From Gambelia wislizenii (Eukaryota; Chordata; Lepidosauria; Squamata; Crotaphytidae): DNA of 64,000 nucleotides. Below the pieces are notes generated by a model. It ran no database searches and had not been told where the DNA came from. It saw nothing but the letters and a program-made list of their open reading frames with translations. Below are positions 9,441-18,344 of the stretch, piece by piece (the first letter of the stretch is position 1; each line of letters starts with the position of its first letter). The stretch is from the NCBI GenBank assembly GCA_030847615.1, contig JAUMIR010000014.1:15848501-15912500 (forward strand), in the 5' to 3' direction. A program made the position numbers and the translations under genes.

Positions 9441-10078
9441 TGTATAGAGTCATTGTACTGTCTATTCTCCTTTAGGGGTCTGAAACATGGGTCACCCATC
9501 GCCACCACTTATGACTCCTCGAATGCTTTCATCAGCGCTGTTTACGCACAATCCTAAATATACCTTGGACTGACTATGTGAGAAATGTTGCTGTCCTTGA
9601 GCAAGCAGGGATCACCAGCATTGAGACCATGATATTGGGAACACAGCTGCGCTGGGCAGGGCACGTTTCTAGGATGGAGGACCATCGCCTCCCAAAAATA
9701 GTACTCTACGGTGAACTTGCCACAGGTCAGCGTAAGAGGGGCACTCCCAAAAAGCGATACAAGGACTCCCTGAAACAACATCTCAGGCTTGGCTAAATTG
9801 ATCACCAACCATGGTCCGCCCTGGCCTCACATAGGAAGGCATGGAGACACACTATCCACAATGCTTTAGCCTTATTTGAGAGCTCACGCCGAACAAGTCT
9901 TGAAGAGAAATGACAACGCAGAAAGAATCACAACCTGGAAACATCACCAAGGAGACCTTCTGCTGTGCTTTCTGCAACCAGACTTGTTTATCTCGGATTG
10001 GCCTTTTTAGTCATCAGTGCACTTGCAGAAAGAGCGGGATGAGTCCTTCCTGAATCTTTGTTTGCGAAGAAAAGCCAG
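9441..10078 (+). mobile_element. Unclassified LINE, C-terminal part and 3' end
   Basis: The plus strand encodes GITSIETMILGTQLRWAGHV, SRMEDHRLPKIVLYGELATG and RKRGTPKKRYKDSLKQHL, the tail typical of some vertebrate non-LTR retrotransposons. Frame breaks follow, then remnants of a C-terminal zinc-finger-like motif (compare CCAFCNRTCLSRIGLFSHQR encoded by the copy at 16.1 kb). It ends at a microsatellite. Together with the minus-strand pieces it is a 5'-inverted insertion. Confidence 0.8.
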
Positions 10079-10118
10079 ATATATATATATATATATATAT
10101 ATGTATATGTGTGTGTGT
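10079..10118 (+). repeat. (AT)n(GT)n microsatellite at LINE 3' end
   Basis: About eleven AT units followed by GT units. The other two copies of this LINE end in a GA/CT microsatellite instead. Confidence 0.9.
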
Positions 10119-10124
10119 GATCTA

Positions 10125-10343
10125 AAGTTATCCCTTCCTATTCGCTGGGGTTTGGTTCCAGGACCCCCTTTCGTGGATACCAAAATCCGTGAATACTCAA
10201 GTCCCATGATATGCAATGGCATAGCAAAATGGTGTCCCTTATATAAGATGGCAAAATCAAGGTTTGCTTTTTGGATTATTATTTTGTTAAACAATATTTT
10301 CAAGCCGTGAATACTTAAATCCGTGGATACGGAGGGACAACTG
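10125..10343 (+). mobile_element. Tigger/pogo-like MITE (family A)
   Basis: AGTTATCCCTTCCTATTCGC at the left and GGATACGGAGGGACAACTG at the right, with the internal GGTTCCAGGACCCCC and ATGGTGTCCCTTATA words of the 7.5-kb copy. The left terminus is slightly eroded. Confidence 0.85.
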
Positions 10344-10377
10344 TGTGTGTGTGTGTGTATAAATATATATAAATATA

Positions 10378-10650
10378 CAGTTGCCCCTCCACATTCGTGA
10401 ACTTAGCATTTGCGGTTTTGAATATTCGCGGTTTTGGGAGGGCCCCCACCCTCCCAAAAGCAGCAAAACGGGGCCTCCGGAGGCCCCATGAAGGCCTTGG
10501 GCGGGAGGGGGGAGGCAGGGAAAAGTGACTATGGGGCCTCTGGAGGCCCCGTGGTCGCTTTGGCGGCGGAGGGCAGTCATTATTCGCAGAATTTCCACAT
10601 TAGCGGGAATCTGTGGTAACATAATCCCTGCAAATGTGAAGGGAGAACTG
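10378..10650 (+). mobile_element. Tigger/pogo-like MITE with GC-rich core (family C), complete
   Basis: Termini CAGTTGCCCCTCCACATTCG and TGTGAAGGGAGAACTG are inverted and flanked by TA. The core carries two short palindromic blocks, GGGGCCTCCGGAGGCCCC and GGGGCCTCTGGAGGCCCC, about 70 bp apart. Confidence 0.85.
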
Positions 10651-10711
10651 TACGCATACATCCACACAAATACACATACATATATATGTGTCTTTCTTCA
10701 CATAAACCTGG

Positions 10712-13690
10712 TTGGGAGAGGATAGCACTGTCACGTGGGCACAGGCCCTCCCAGCCGGGTATTCTGTCAGTGAGCAGCTGAGGGAAAGTGGGCGGGGGGG
10801 GGCGGAGTGGCTCTGGTTTATAAGAACAATCTGACCTTGACCAGGATACCTGTCCAAAACACAGTCCACTTTGAGTGTATGTACCTTAGCCTGAGGACCA
10901 GGGATAGTTTGGGGATTCTGCTAGTATACCGACCACCCCGTTGTCAAGCAGACTCCCTAACCGAGCTGACACAGCTGGTCTCAGAGCTGCTGTTGGAGTC
11001 ACCCAGACTTTTAGTTTTGGGTGACTTCAACATTCCACACGAGACCAGCTTGATAAATCTGACTGGTGCGGCTCGGGAGTTCATGGAAACCATGACAAAC
11101 ATGGGCCTATCCCAAATGGTTGTCGGGCCCACACATTGTGCAGGTCATACCCTTGATGCGGTCTTTAGTACGGAGCAGGAATATCCGTGGGTGGAGGTTA
11201 TAAAAACCACCGCATTGTCATGGATGGATCATTTCCTGGTCAAGACTGAACTAAGAGTCTCTTTCCGCCCCACCGGGGGTGGTGGACCCATTAAAATGGT
11301 CCGCCCTCGAAGGCTAATGGAACCAAGAGGATTCCAGAAAGCCTTGGAGGGTTTAATGGTTGGTAACGCCGGTGACCCTGTCGAGGCTTTGGTTAATACC
11401 TGAAACACCGACCTTACCAAGGCTATTGACACAATCGCTCCCAAGCATCCGTTCCAACCCACTTCAAACCGTAAGCCATGGTATACAACAGAGCTTAGGA
11501 AAATGAAGCGGGTTGGACAACGACTAGAACGCAACTGGCGGAAAACTCGACTCTTATCTGACAGGACTCGTCATAGGAACTTTCTTTGGTCCTATCGAGA
11601 GGCAATACATGCAGCGCAGAGATCCTTCTCCTCTGCACGTATTGCGTCTGCAGAGTCCCGTCCAGCAGAGTTGTTTAGGGTGGTAAGGGAGATGATGCAG
11701 GTCATTGCTGCGCAGAACCCATTGCTTAACCCAACGACAGCCTGCTGTGACGCATTTAACAATTTCTTTGCAGATAAAATCTCTTGGATAAGAGCCGACT
11801 TAGATGCCAGTAATTTGACAGAAACAATTGACGAGGTGTCCAGCAACTCCGTTGATGTAAATTTACTGGATGAATTTCAATCCGTGAGTACCAAGGACGT
11901 GGACAAGCTACTTGGTAGGGTGAAGAAGACGACCTGCCCTCTCGATCCTTGCCCTTCATGGCTGGCCATCCAGGGGGGGACTGCCTTGATGGTGTTCCTT
12001 AAGGACATCATCAATGCATCCCTCAGAGAAGGGTGTGTTCCATCTTGTTTAAAGGAAGCAGCCGTTAGGCCGCTCCTGAAAAAAATCTTCCCTTGACCCC
12101 CTGGACATGAACAACTATAGGCCGGTTTCTATGTTACCATTCTTGAGCAAAGTGATCGAGAGGGCAGTTGCGCTTCAACTCCAAGAGGTCTTGGATGAAA
12201 CTGATTATCTAGACCCATTTCAAACTGGCTTTAGGACGGGATTTGGAGTTGAGACTGCCATGGTTGCCTTGACCGACGACCTGCATCTAAGCATCGACAG
12301 GGGTAATGTGTCCCTGTTGGTGCTTTTAGACATCTCAGCGGCTTTCGATACGATAGATCATAGCATCCTCTTGGATCGCCTGAGAGGGTTAGGAATCAGA
12401 GGCACTGCGCTCCAGTGGTTCCGGTCCTTCCTCTCGGGCAGGTCCCAGAGGGTGTTGCTCGGGGACAGTTGCTCCAGCAGAAAGGAGCTTACTTGTGGCG
12501 TTCCACAGGGCGCCATCCTGTCCCCGATGCTGCTTAACATCTATATGAAGCCGCTGGGTGAGATTATTCGGAGTTATGGGGCTGGGTGTTATCAGTATGC
12601 TGATGACAGCCAGATCTATTTCTCCTTGTCCCAGTCGTCGGCCTCGCATTCCGCTGGCGTCTCTCCTCTTAATTACTGTCTTAAAGCAGTAATGGGCTGG
12701 ATGAGGAAAAACAGATTGAGATTAAATCCAGACAAAATGGAGGTGCTCATGGTAGCGGCCCTGAAACCAGGAGTAGGGTTGCAACCTCCAGTCCTGGACA
12801 GGGTCATGCTCTCCGTTTAGGACTGTGTTCGCAGTCTGGGGGTGCTCCTTGATTCATCGCTTCAGATGACAAGTCAGGTGAATGCGACAGTCAGGAGCGC
12901 CTGTTATCAGCTTCAGCTGATACACCAGCTGCGCCATTTCCTGGAAGTAAAGGACCTCGAGACTGTGGTGCACGCGCTGGTAACCTCTCGTCTAGATTTC
13001 TGCAATGCACTTTACATGGGGCTGCCCTCATGCTTGGTCCGGAAACTTCAGTTGGTATAAAATATGGCAGCCAGATGTTCTCGGGAACAACTCAGAGAGA
13101 CCATATAACTCCAGTGTTAAGATCTCTCCACTGGCTGCCTATCAGTTTCCGGGCCCAGTATAAGGTGTTGGTTATTACCTTTAAAGCCCTAAATGGCTTG
13201 GGTCCAACTTATCTCCAGAACTGCCTCCTCCCATACAATCCTCCCCACACACTCAGGTCCTCTGGGAGGAATCTGCTTCAGCCACAAAAATCTAGGCTGT
13301 CTGCAACCTCCCAGAGGGCCTTTTCGGTAATTGCCCCCAATTTATGGAATGGCCTGCCGAACGAGATCCGTCAGATGACGAGACTGAGTAGCTTTAAAAA
13401 AGCACTAAAGACGGCTCTCTTTCGGCAGGCCTTTCCTGATTAGATCCCGGCCTCAGGGGATCCTGGCTTCTTTTAGTCCGCTGGCCATTTATTGTATTTT
13501 ATTGTATTTATTGTTTTTAATTGTGATTTTAGATCAGTTGGTTTTAATTTATAAATGTTTAATATTTGTTTATGGGGGAGGGGGGTGGGGGTGTTTGGGG
13601 ATTTTATCTGTATTGTATTTTAATTTTTGTAAGCCGTCCCGATTGTTTTAACAGAGGGGCGGGGTATAAATAAATTTTATTATTATTATT
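10712..13690 (+). mobile_element. L2-type LINE, endonuclease to 3' end, lightly broken
   Basis: Encodes the C-terminal half of an AP-endonuclease-like domain (LGILLVYRPPRCQAD, LLVLGDFNIPHETS, GHTLDAVFS), a linker, and an RT domain (NNYRPVSMLPFLSKV, FDTIDHSILLDRLRG, TCGVPQGAILSPMLLNIYM, catalytic YADD in GCYQYADDSQIYF). A C-terminal region follows (RSLHWLPISFRAQYKVLV). Lesions: an in-frame TGA at 11401, a frameshift in the A-run near 12080, a TAG at 12818, and a stop and frameshift near 13055. The 3' end is GGGGCGGGGTATAAATAAAT plus ATT triplets. The N-terminus is truncated at about 10712. Assignment to L2 rests on overall pattern. Confidence 0.9.
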
Positions 13691-13692
13691 AC
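13676..13692 (+). repeat. (ATT)n tail of the L2 LINE
   Basis: Short ATT microsatellite at the 3' end of the L2 copy. Confidence 0.85.
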
Positions 13693-13898
13693 ACACACAC
13701 ATACATATGTATAAGCATTTATATACGTGTATATCATTATTTCCCTTTTCTCTATTTTCTTCTTCCCACCCACCTTGTGTTGTCTTTTTTTTTTTTTTTT
13801 CATTTTGTTTGGCGTGACATCGACCGTTTTTATTAAAACAATATGATTTAAAAAGACCGCTCCAGGACCCTGAGGAAAGCTGGCCTCCTCCGCCTCAC

Positions 13899-14138
13899 AG
13901 CTTCTTGCCCATAGTTAAGATGGCGGCGGCGGAGGCAGCAGTAAGCGCGCAAACGCTTAGCCGTCCCCTCCACGGCTTCTTGTCCATAGTTAAGATGGCG
14001 ACGGCCCGTTCGTTGTATATACAGGCGGCTTCCTCCTCACAGCTTCTTGCCCATAGTTAAGATGGCGGCGGCAGCAGCAGCAAGCGTTCCAACCTTCTCC
14101 AACCCCCCCAGCTTCCTGCCCGTAGTTAAGATGGCGGC
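13899..14138 (+). repeat. Four ~70-bp tandem units with YY1-type AAGATGGCGRC motifs
   Basis: A 29-bp core recurs at 13899-13927, 13974-14002, 14041-14069 and 14110-14138 (spacing 75, 67 and 69 bp). Each core reads AGCTTCTTGCCC-like, then TAGTTAAGATGGCG. Three copies carry AAGATGGCGGC exactly and the second has one change. AAGATGGCGGC is the established YY1 consensus, which in many genes overlaps the start codon. The last copy holds the chosen DNLZ ATG. Confidence 0.9.
13920..14060 (+). other. Upstream ORF in the DNLZ 5' region (46 codons)
   Basis: Opens at the ATG of the first YY1-type unit, stays in frame through the ATG of the second unit, and stops with TAA at 14058-14060, one base before the ATG at 14062. 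It is in a different frame from DNLZ. Whether it is transcribed depends on the unknown start site. Confidence 0.45.
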
Positions 14139-14367
14139 GGCAGTCGCCCGTGGTTTCCTTCGGCGGCGTGCCCTCCTCCGCCTCGGGGTCCGGCTGGGCC
14201 TCGCGGGGCCTCCTCTGCCGCCTCTGCCGCCGCCCTCCTGCTTCCCAGGCCCGGTTCCGGGCGCCCGTTGGCGGAGCGCGAGCGGCGGCGGCGGCGGCGG
14301 AGGAGGAGCAGAGGCGCCCCTCCAGGTGGCCGCGGCGGCCCACTACCGGCTGGTGTACACGTGTAAG
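14131..14367 (+). CDS. DNLZ: DNLZ coding exon 1: mitochondrial DNL-type zinc-finger protein
   Basis: DNLZ (HEP1, the Zim17/Tim15 family) is a matrix protein that keeps the mitochondrial Hsp70 HSPA9 soluble and active. This exon supplies residues 1-79. The N-terminus (MAAAVARGFLRRRALLRLGV) is arginine- and leucine-rich with no acidic residues, as in a matrix targeting signal. A Pro/Gly-rich stretch follows, then HYRLVYTCK, the start of the zinc ribbon with its first cysteine at 78. The exon ends in phase 0 at AAG|GTGCGG. With the ATG at 14131 the joined protein is 174 aa, close to 178 in human. An in-frame ATG at 14062 would add 23 residues. The first CxxC pair is split by the intron. An eight-glycine run at 52-59 is a local expansion. 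Confidence 0.93.
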
Positions 14368-14518
14368 GTGCGGCGCGTGTGAATGCAGGCGGGGGTAAAG
14401 CAGGACTCGGACTCCTGAGGGAGGCGGCGGCGCGGAGAGCGCGAGTTCTTTGAAGGTGTGGGCGGGGGAGCCTTTCTTTTCTCTTTTCAAATGGCTCCAT
14501 GTCTTGGAAATGATTTTA

Positions 14519-14801
14519 CACTAGGGCCCCCGTATCCACTGAGTCATTATCCACTAGTTCAGTTATCCACGGTTTCAGTTTCAGCACCCCTACCGTAGTC
14601 TTCCTAGAAAATACATCCTCTCTAGCCATTTTTTAGGTCCTCCAAGGCAACTCTATAGTATTTTAAAATCTATCTTTAATATGGTATTTTAAATCTATGG
14701 TATTTTAAATCCGCCAAGGCAACTCTATGGTATTTTAAATCTATTTCGTTATCCACGGTGGGGCCCAGAACCAATCCCCAGCGGATATGGGGGTCCTATT
14801 G
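14519..14801 (+). mobile_element. Tigger/pogo-like MITE (family B), complete
   Basis: Flanked by TA on both sides. It starts CACTAGGGCCCCCGTATCC and ends GATATGGGGGTCCTATTG. An internal segment around AGGCAACTCTATGGTATTTT is repeated about twice. Confidence 0.82.
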
Positions 14802-14822
14802 TATACACACACACACACACAC

Positions 14823-14868
<46 letters not shown>

Positions 14869-14886
14869 GTGTGTGTGTGTGTGTAT
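14802..14886. repeat. Palindromic (AC)n-(AT)n-(GT)n microsatellite
   Basis: About ten AC units, about twenty AT units and about ten GT units in symmetric order. The whole ~85-bp block is its own reverse complement apart from the edges and can fold into one long hairpin or cruciform. Confidence 0.92.
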
Positions 14887-14921
14887 CTATATATCTATAT
14901 CTGTGTGTGTATAAGTACAGA

Positions 14922-15003
14922 ACAGTTCCCTGCCCTCAAGCTTACAATGTAATGAAGACATGATGCAAAAGGAAAGGGGATGGCAGTAGGGGAAGGGATT
15001 AGT
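14922..15003 (-). repeat. Interspersed repeat tail, second copy
   Basis: Carries CAGTTCCCTGCCCTCAAGC and GGAAAGGGGATGGCAGTAGG as at 7.4 kb. In both places it is followed directly by a Tigger-like MITE, suggesting a duplicated or nested unit. Confidence 0.65.
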
Positions 15004-15004
15004 A

Positions 15005-15131
15005 CAGAGTTGGACCCCTGTATCCACTGATTAATTTTCCACTGATTCAGTTATCCACGGTTTCAGTTTCAGCACCGCTACCATAGAGTCTTCTTAGAAA
15101 ATCCTCTCTAGCTGTTTTCTAGGTCTTCCAA
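15005..15131 (+). mobile_element. Tigger/pogo-like MITE (family B), left half
   Basis: CAGAGTTGGACCCCTGTATCC followed by the family B interior. It ends at about TCTAGGTCTTCCAAC with no right terminus. Confidence 0.7.
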
Positions 15132-15374
15132 CAGAAATTAGAAAAAGAAGGAAACAGTAGAAGGTGACTTTCAATCATCCTTATGGCATTTAGATATTCT
15201 AGGAGAGGGGACTTTGGCAGGTGTCGCTTCTTCCCTGGTTGCAGGACAGGCCACGCCAGCTCTTCTGCTGCACAACCCTCTTGTACACAACCTTGATTGC
15301 ATCCCCTGAGGACAGAAACTTCAGCAGGTCCAGAATGCTGACCAGAGCCAATAATAGCTAACACGCATTAGCTA

Positions 15375-15530
15375 ACACGCATTGGAAACCGCTTAGAGAG
15401 TGCCTAGCGTGCTCTAAAGCGGTGTAGATGTGTAAGTGCTATTGCCTAACAATTTGTAAGCTGCTCTGAGAGTCTTTGTGGCTGAAGGGCGGGCTTTAAA
15501 TACCCAAAATAAATAAATAAAATAAATATA
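15375..15530 (+). mobile_element. SINE 3' half
   Basis: Matches the distal part of the SINE at 62.3 kb: GTGTAGATGTGTAAGTGC, GTAAGCTGCTCTGAGAG, GGGCGGGCTTTAAATA and an AAATAAATA tail. Confidence 0.7.
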
Positions 15531-15569
15531 GGGAGCAGATAACTCCCAAGTTAAAACAGCATCATTTGC

Positions 15570-16078
15570 TATTGGTTTTTTCCAGGCACAATTCAAAGTG
15601 CTGGTCATGACCTGTAAACCTCTATAGGGCTTGGGCCCAGACTGAAAAACCATGTCTCCCGATAACTAATCTGCCAGAAAGTTTGAGATCATCAGGGGAA
15701 GGCTTTCTCTTGGTCCCAGCACCATCACAGGGTCACTTGTGAGGAAGAGCGAGAGGGAGAGCCTTCTCGGTGGCTGCTCCCACCCTCTGAAACTCCCTCT
15801 CACAGGAAGCCAGGCTGCCCACCCTCCCTGCTTTCCTTGCACCAGCAGGCAGAGGTTTGTATTCAAGGAGGCTTTTAATACATAGCTGTGCTCACGGAGG
15901 CTTTTTATTGGGGTGTGTTTTTCTTTTTCTTTTTTTAACTTTCATATCTTTTATGTAATTTTAAATTATGATGATTTTAATTGTATGATTTCTTTATTGT
16001 ATTTTATGTTTTTATGAGCTGCCTTTAGTCCCATTCTGGGAGAAAGGTGGCAAATCAAGCAATCAAATAAATAAATCT
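15570..16078 (+). mobile_element. L2-type LINE 3' end
   Basis: Translated in pieces it matches the C-terminus of the L2 at 13.1-13.4 kb (CAATTCAAAGTGCTGGTCATG gives QFKVLVM; later GRAFSVAAP and LWNSL-like words). It is followed by an L2-like tail (GGGAGAAAGGTGGCAAATC and an AAATAAATA run). Heavily frame-broken. Confidence 0.75.
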
Positions 16079-16396
16079 CTCTCTCTCTGGCTTTTCTTTG
16101 CAAACAAAGATTCAGGAAGGACTCATCCCGCGCTTTCTGCAAGCGCGCTGATGACTAAAAAGGCCAATCCGAGATAAACAAGTCCGGTTGCAGAAAGCAC
16201 AGCAGAAGGTCTCCTTGGGTGATGTTTCCGGGTTGTGATTCTTTCTGCGTTGTCGTTTCTCTTCAAGACTTGTTCGGCGTGAGTTCTCAAATAAGGCTGC
16301 AGCATTGTGGATAGTGCATCTCCATGCCTTCCGATGTGAGGCCACTGTAGAGTACTGTTTTTGGGAGGCGATGGTCCACCATCCTAGAAACATGCC
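16079..16396 (-). mobile_element. Unclassified LINE 3' end with zinc-finger-like C-terminus
   Basis: Same family as 9441-10078, here on the minus strand. It encodes KETFCCAFCNRTCLSRIGLF and then SHQRACRKRGMSPS, a Cys-Cys-His-Cys arrangement at the protein's end. The element ends in a (GA)n/(CT)n run. About 115 bp are deleted relative to the copy at 58.3-58.8 kb. Confidence 0.82.
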
Positions 16397-16793
16397 ACTA
16401 AACAAATCACTAAATAAACAAACCACTAAAAAAGTATAGGAGCCATCTACAGTTTTTACTCTGACAATCCTATATTATAGGATATATGCATTTCTGTCTT
16501 TAGGAAGGGCTCGCAGGCAAAAATAAGGATTTTTTTGGGGGAGGTATCTTGTTCAGCCTTCATAAAAAGGAAAAGATTCTCAACCTTCAAATGGGGACAT
16601 CCCTTATAGGAAGGCACACCTTTCAGTCCTATAAGGGACAATCTTTCTGGCTGTCAGTTAAGAGATGTCCTCGCTGAGAAGGGGTTGCCCTTGGCCCACC
16701 AATCAAGGCATGAATACTAGGCTTGCTTACCTTTAAGTTTTTTATGCTAATTTGTAGGGCTTATGTTTGCTCTGGAAAGCTGCAGCTACTATA

Positions 16794-17051
16794 CAGTCAG
16801 ACCTCAGTATCTACGGAACCAATATCCACAGTTTCAGTTATCCATGGGACACAAAACAGGACACCATAGAGTCATCCTAGAAAATGCCTAGAGAGGTGTT
16901 CTTTCTAAACATCTTCTAGGTCCTCCAACACAACCCTATGGTATGTTTTTACTAGAAGTCCATTATTTTAATAGGGTTCACTCTTCCCTGCAGTTTCCAG
17001 TTTCCCAGTAAGTCTGGGAACTGAACCCTTGTGGATACGGGGGTCCAACTG
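16794..17051 (+). mobile_element. Tigger/pogo-like MITE (family B)
   Basis: CAGTCAGACCTCAGTATC at the left after TA, and GGATACGGGGGTCCAACTG at the right before TA. The interior is typical (CTAGAGAGGTGTTC, TAGGTCCTCCAACAC). Confidence 0.85.
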
Positions 17052-17076
17052 TATTTGTATGTCTACCTATGGATAG

Positions 17077-17472
17077 AATTGTAGAATGGTAAAGAGTTGG
17101 AAGGAACACTAAATTCCATCTAGTCCAAACCTCTGCCATACAGGAATCACAATCATGATGGAAAGATAGAAAGAGTGAAAAGGTAAATGAGAGGACAAAT
17201 GAGATAATAGAATCATAGAGTGGGAAGAGACCTCAAGGGCCATCCAGTCCAACCCCCTGCCATGCAGGAAAACACAAGCAAAACATTCCCGACAGATGGT
17301 CATCCAGCCTCTGTTTAAAAAGCTCCAAAGAAGGAGACTCCACCACACTCGGAGGCAGTGTATTCCACACTCGGAGGCAGTGTATTCCACTTACTGTCAG
17401 GAAGTACTTCCTAATGTTTAGGTGGAATCTCATTTTCTGTACTTTGAACCCATTGCTCTGTGTCCTAGTCTC
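17077..17472 (-). mobile_element. CR1 LINE 3' end with local duplications
   Basis: CR1 terminus on the minus strand, present partly twice (17077-17160 and 17205-17472). A short tandem duplication at about 17341-17387 repeats CACACTCGGAGGCAGTGTAT. Confidence 0.82.
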
Positions 17473-18139
17473 TGAGCTGAAAAGGTGTTGTAATGCAAAT
17501 TCTTAGTAGTTGGTGTTTACAGTTGCAGTTCTGCAGTCTTGGCTTTGCAAGTGTGAATTGCAAAACAAAACAGAATTAAAAAAAACTTCTCTCTTTCTTA
17601 AAAATGGCTACAAAAGTACTTGCAAATGTTTTGCTGGTTTTATAAACTGTTTAGTGGAAATTATATCTAATTGTGCCTTCACCAAAATATGGGCAACATA
17701 CCTGTTTATGGAAAGTGATGTAATGTTTATACATAAGAGTTTCCAAGAGAAATCAGGAATGGCAGTTTGTAGGGCTAACCTGGGGAATTGGAAATGCTTG
17801 GTTGTCTAACACACCACTCTGTAGTGGAGTGATAGACTGTGACATAGGGCATCAAGCTTCTAGTCCTCGCTGAGACGTTTAAACTCACTGAGTCATCTTG
17901 GGCCATTCAGCCTTGCAGAGTTGTGGGGAGGAGGGGGCTCGTGTACACTGGCTTGAGCTCTGGAGGAAAGGGAGGCTAAAAATGTTACAACTACTAGAGC
18001 TACAGGGAATGGGAACTTACTGAGGGAATGTTCCTTCAGTGAGAATTGGACTTGGCAGAGAAAGAGGTAGCTGCTCTCTCAAATTACTTTGAATGGTGAT
18101 AACCTAAAATGTGTTTGGGTGTTTTTCTTCCCCTCCCAG

Positions 18140-18279
18140 GTCTGTGGGACACGGTCAGCAAAAAACATTTCCAAGGCAGCCTACCACCACGGGGTGGTGA
18201 TAGTGAAATGCTCAGGATGTCAAAACCATCATGTGATTGCAGATAACCTGGGCTGGTTCTCGGACTTGGCTGGGAAACG
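18140..18279 (+). CDS. DNLZ: DNLZ coding exon 2: zinc-ribbon core
   Basis: This 140-nt exon (acceptor CCCCTCCCAG, donor GTGAGC) encodes residues 80-125 plus two bases of arginine 126. It begins VCGTRS, so the first zinc pair is Cys78 (exon 1) and Cys81. The second pair is Cys103 and Cys106 in [10 protein letters not shown]. Next come the family signature [17 protein letters not shown] and the conserved Tyr-His-His-Gly-Val-Val segment. All four zinc ligands and the HH-x-x-AD motif are present, so the fold should be intact. The first intron splits the first CxxC motif between its second and third residues. Confidence 0.97.
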
Positions 18280-18344
18280 GTGAGCCCTGGAAGCCTTGTT
18301 ACAGACCTCCTTGTCTTTCTTTCAGAATTGGTCCTTGAGATGTT

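Larger units (their letters stand above)
13860..14470 (+). promoter_or_regulatory. DNLZ: CpG-rich DNLZ promoter region
   Basis: A sharp rise in G+C and CpG compared with the AT-rich flanks, covering the repeated upstream units, DNLZ exon 1 and its donor. It contains YY1-type motifs and no obvious TATA box, as expected for a housekeeping mitochondrial gene. The transcription start cannot be fixed from sequence alone. Confidence 0.8.
14368..18139 (+). other. DNLZ: DNLZ intron 1
   Basis: Runs from the GTGCGG donor to the CCCCTCCCAG acceptor. It holds MITEs, a palindromic microsatellite, an L2 3' end, a fragment of the unclassified LINE and a CR1 fragment. From about 17480 to 18130 I see no repeat or coding signal. 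Confidence 0.88.

Noticed and set aside
14047..14130. DNLZ start upstream of 14131
   Set aside because: The frame is open upstream and an in-frame ATG exists at 14062, but that sequence is a copy of the tandem unit, and the 174-aa product from 14131 fits the family length and a targeting peptide. Kept as an alternative only.
13990..14500. Long minus-strand frames opposite DNLZ exon 1
   Set aside because: Shadows of the CpG-rich region; the plus-strand frame matches DNLZ.
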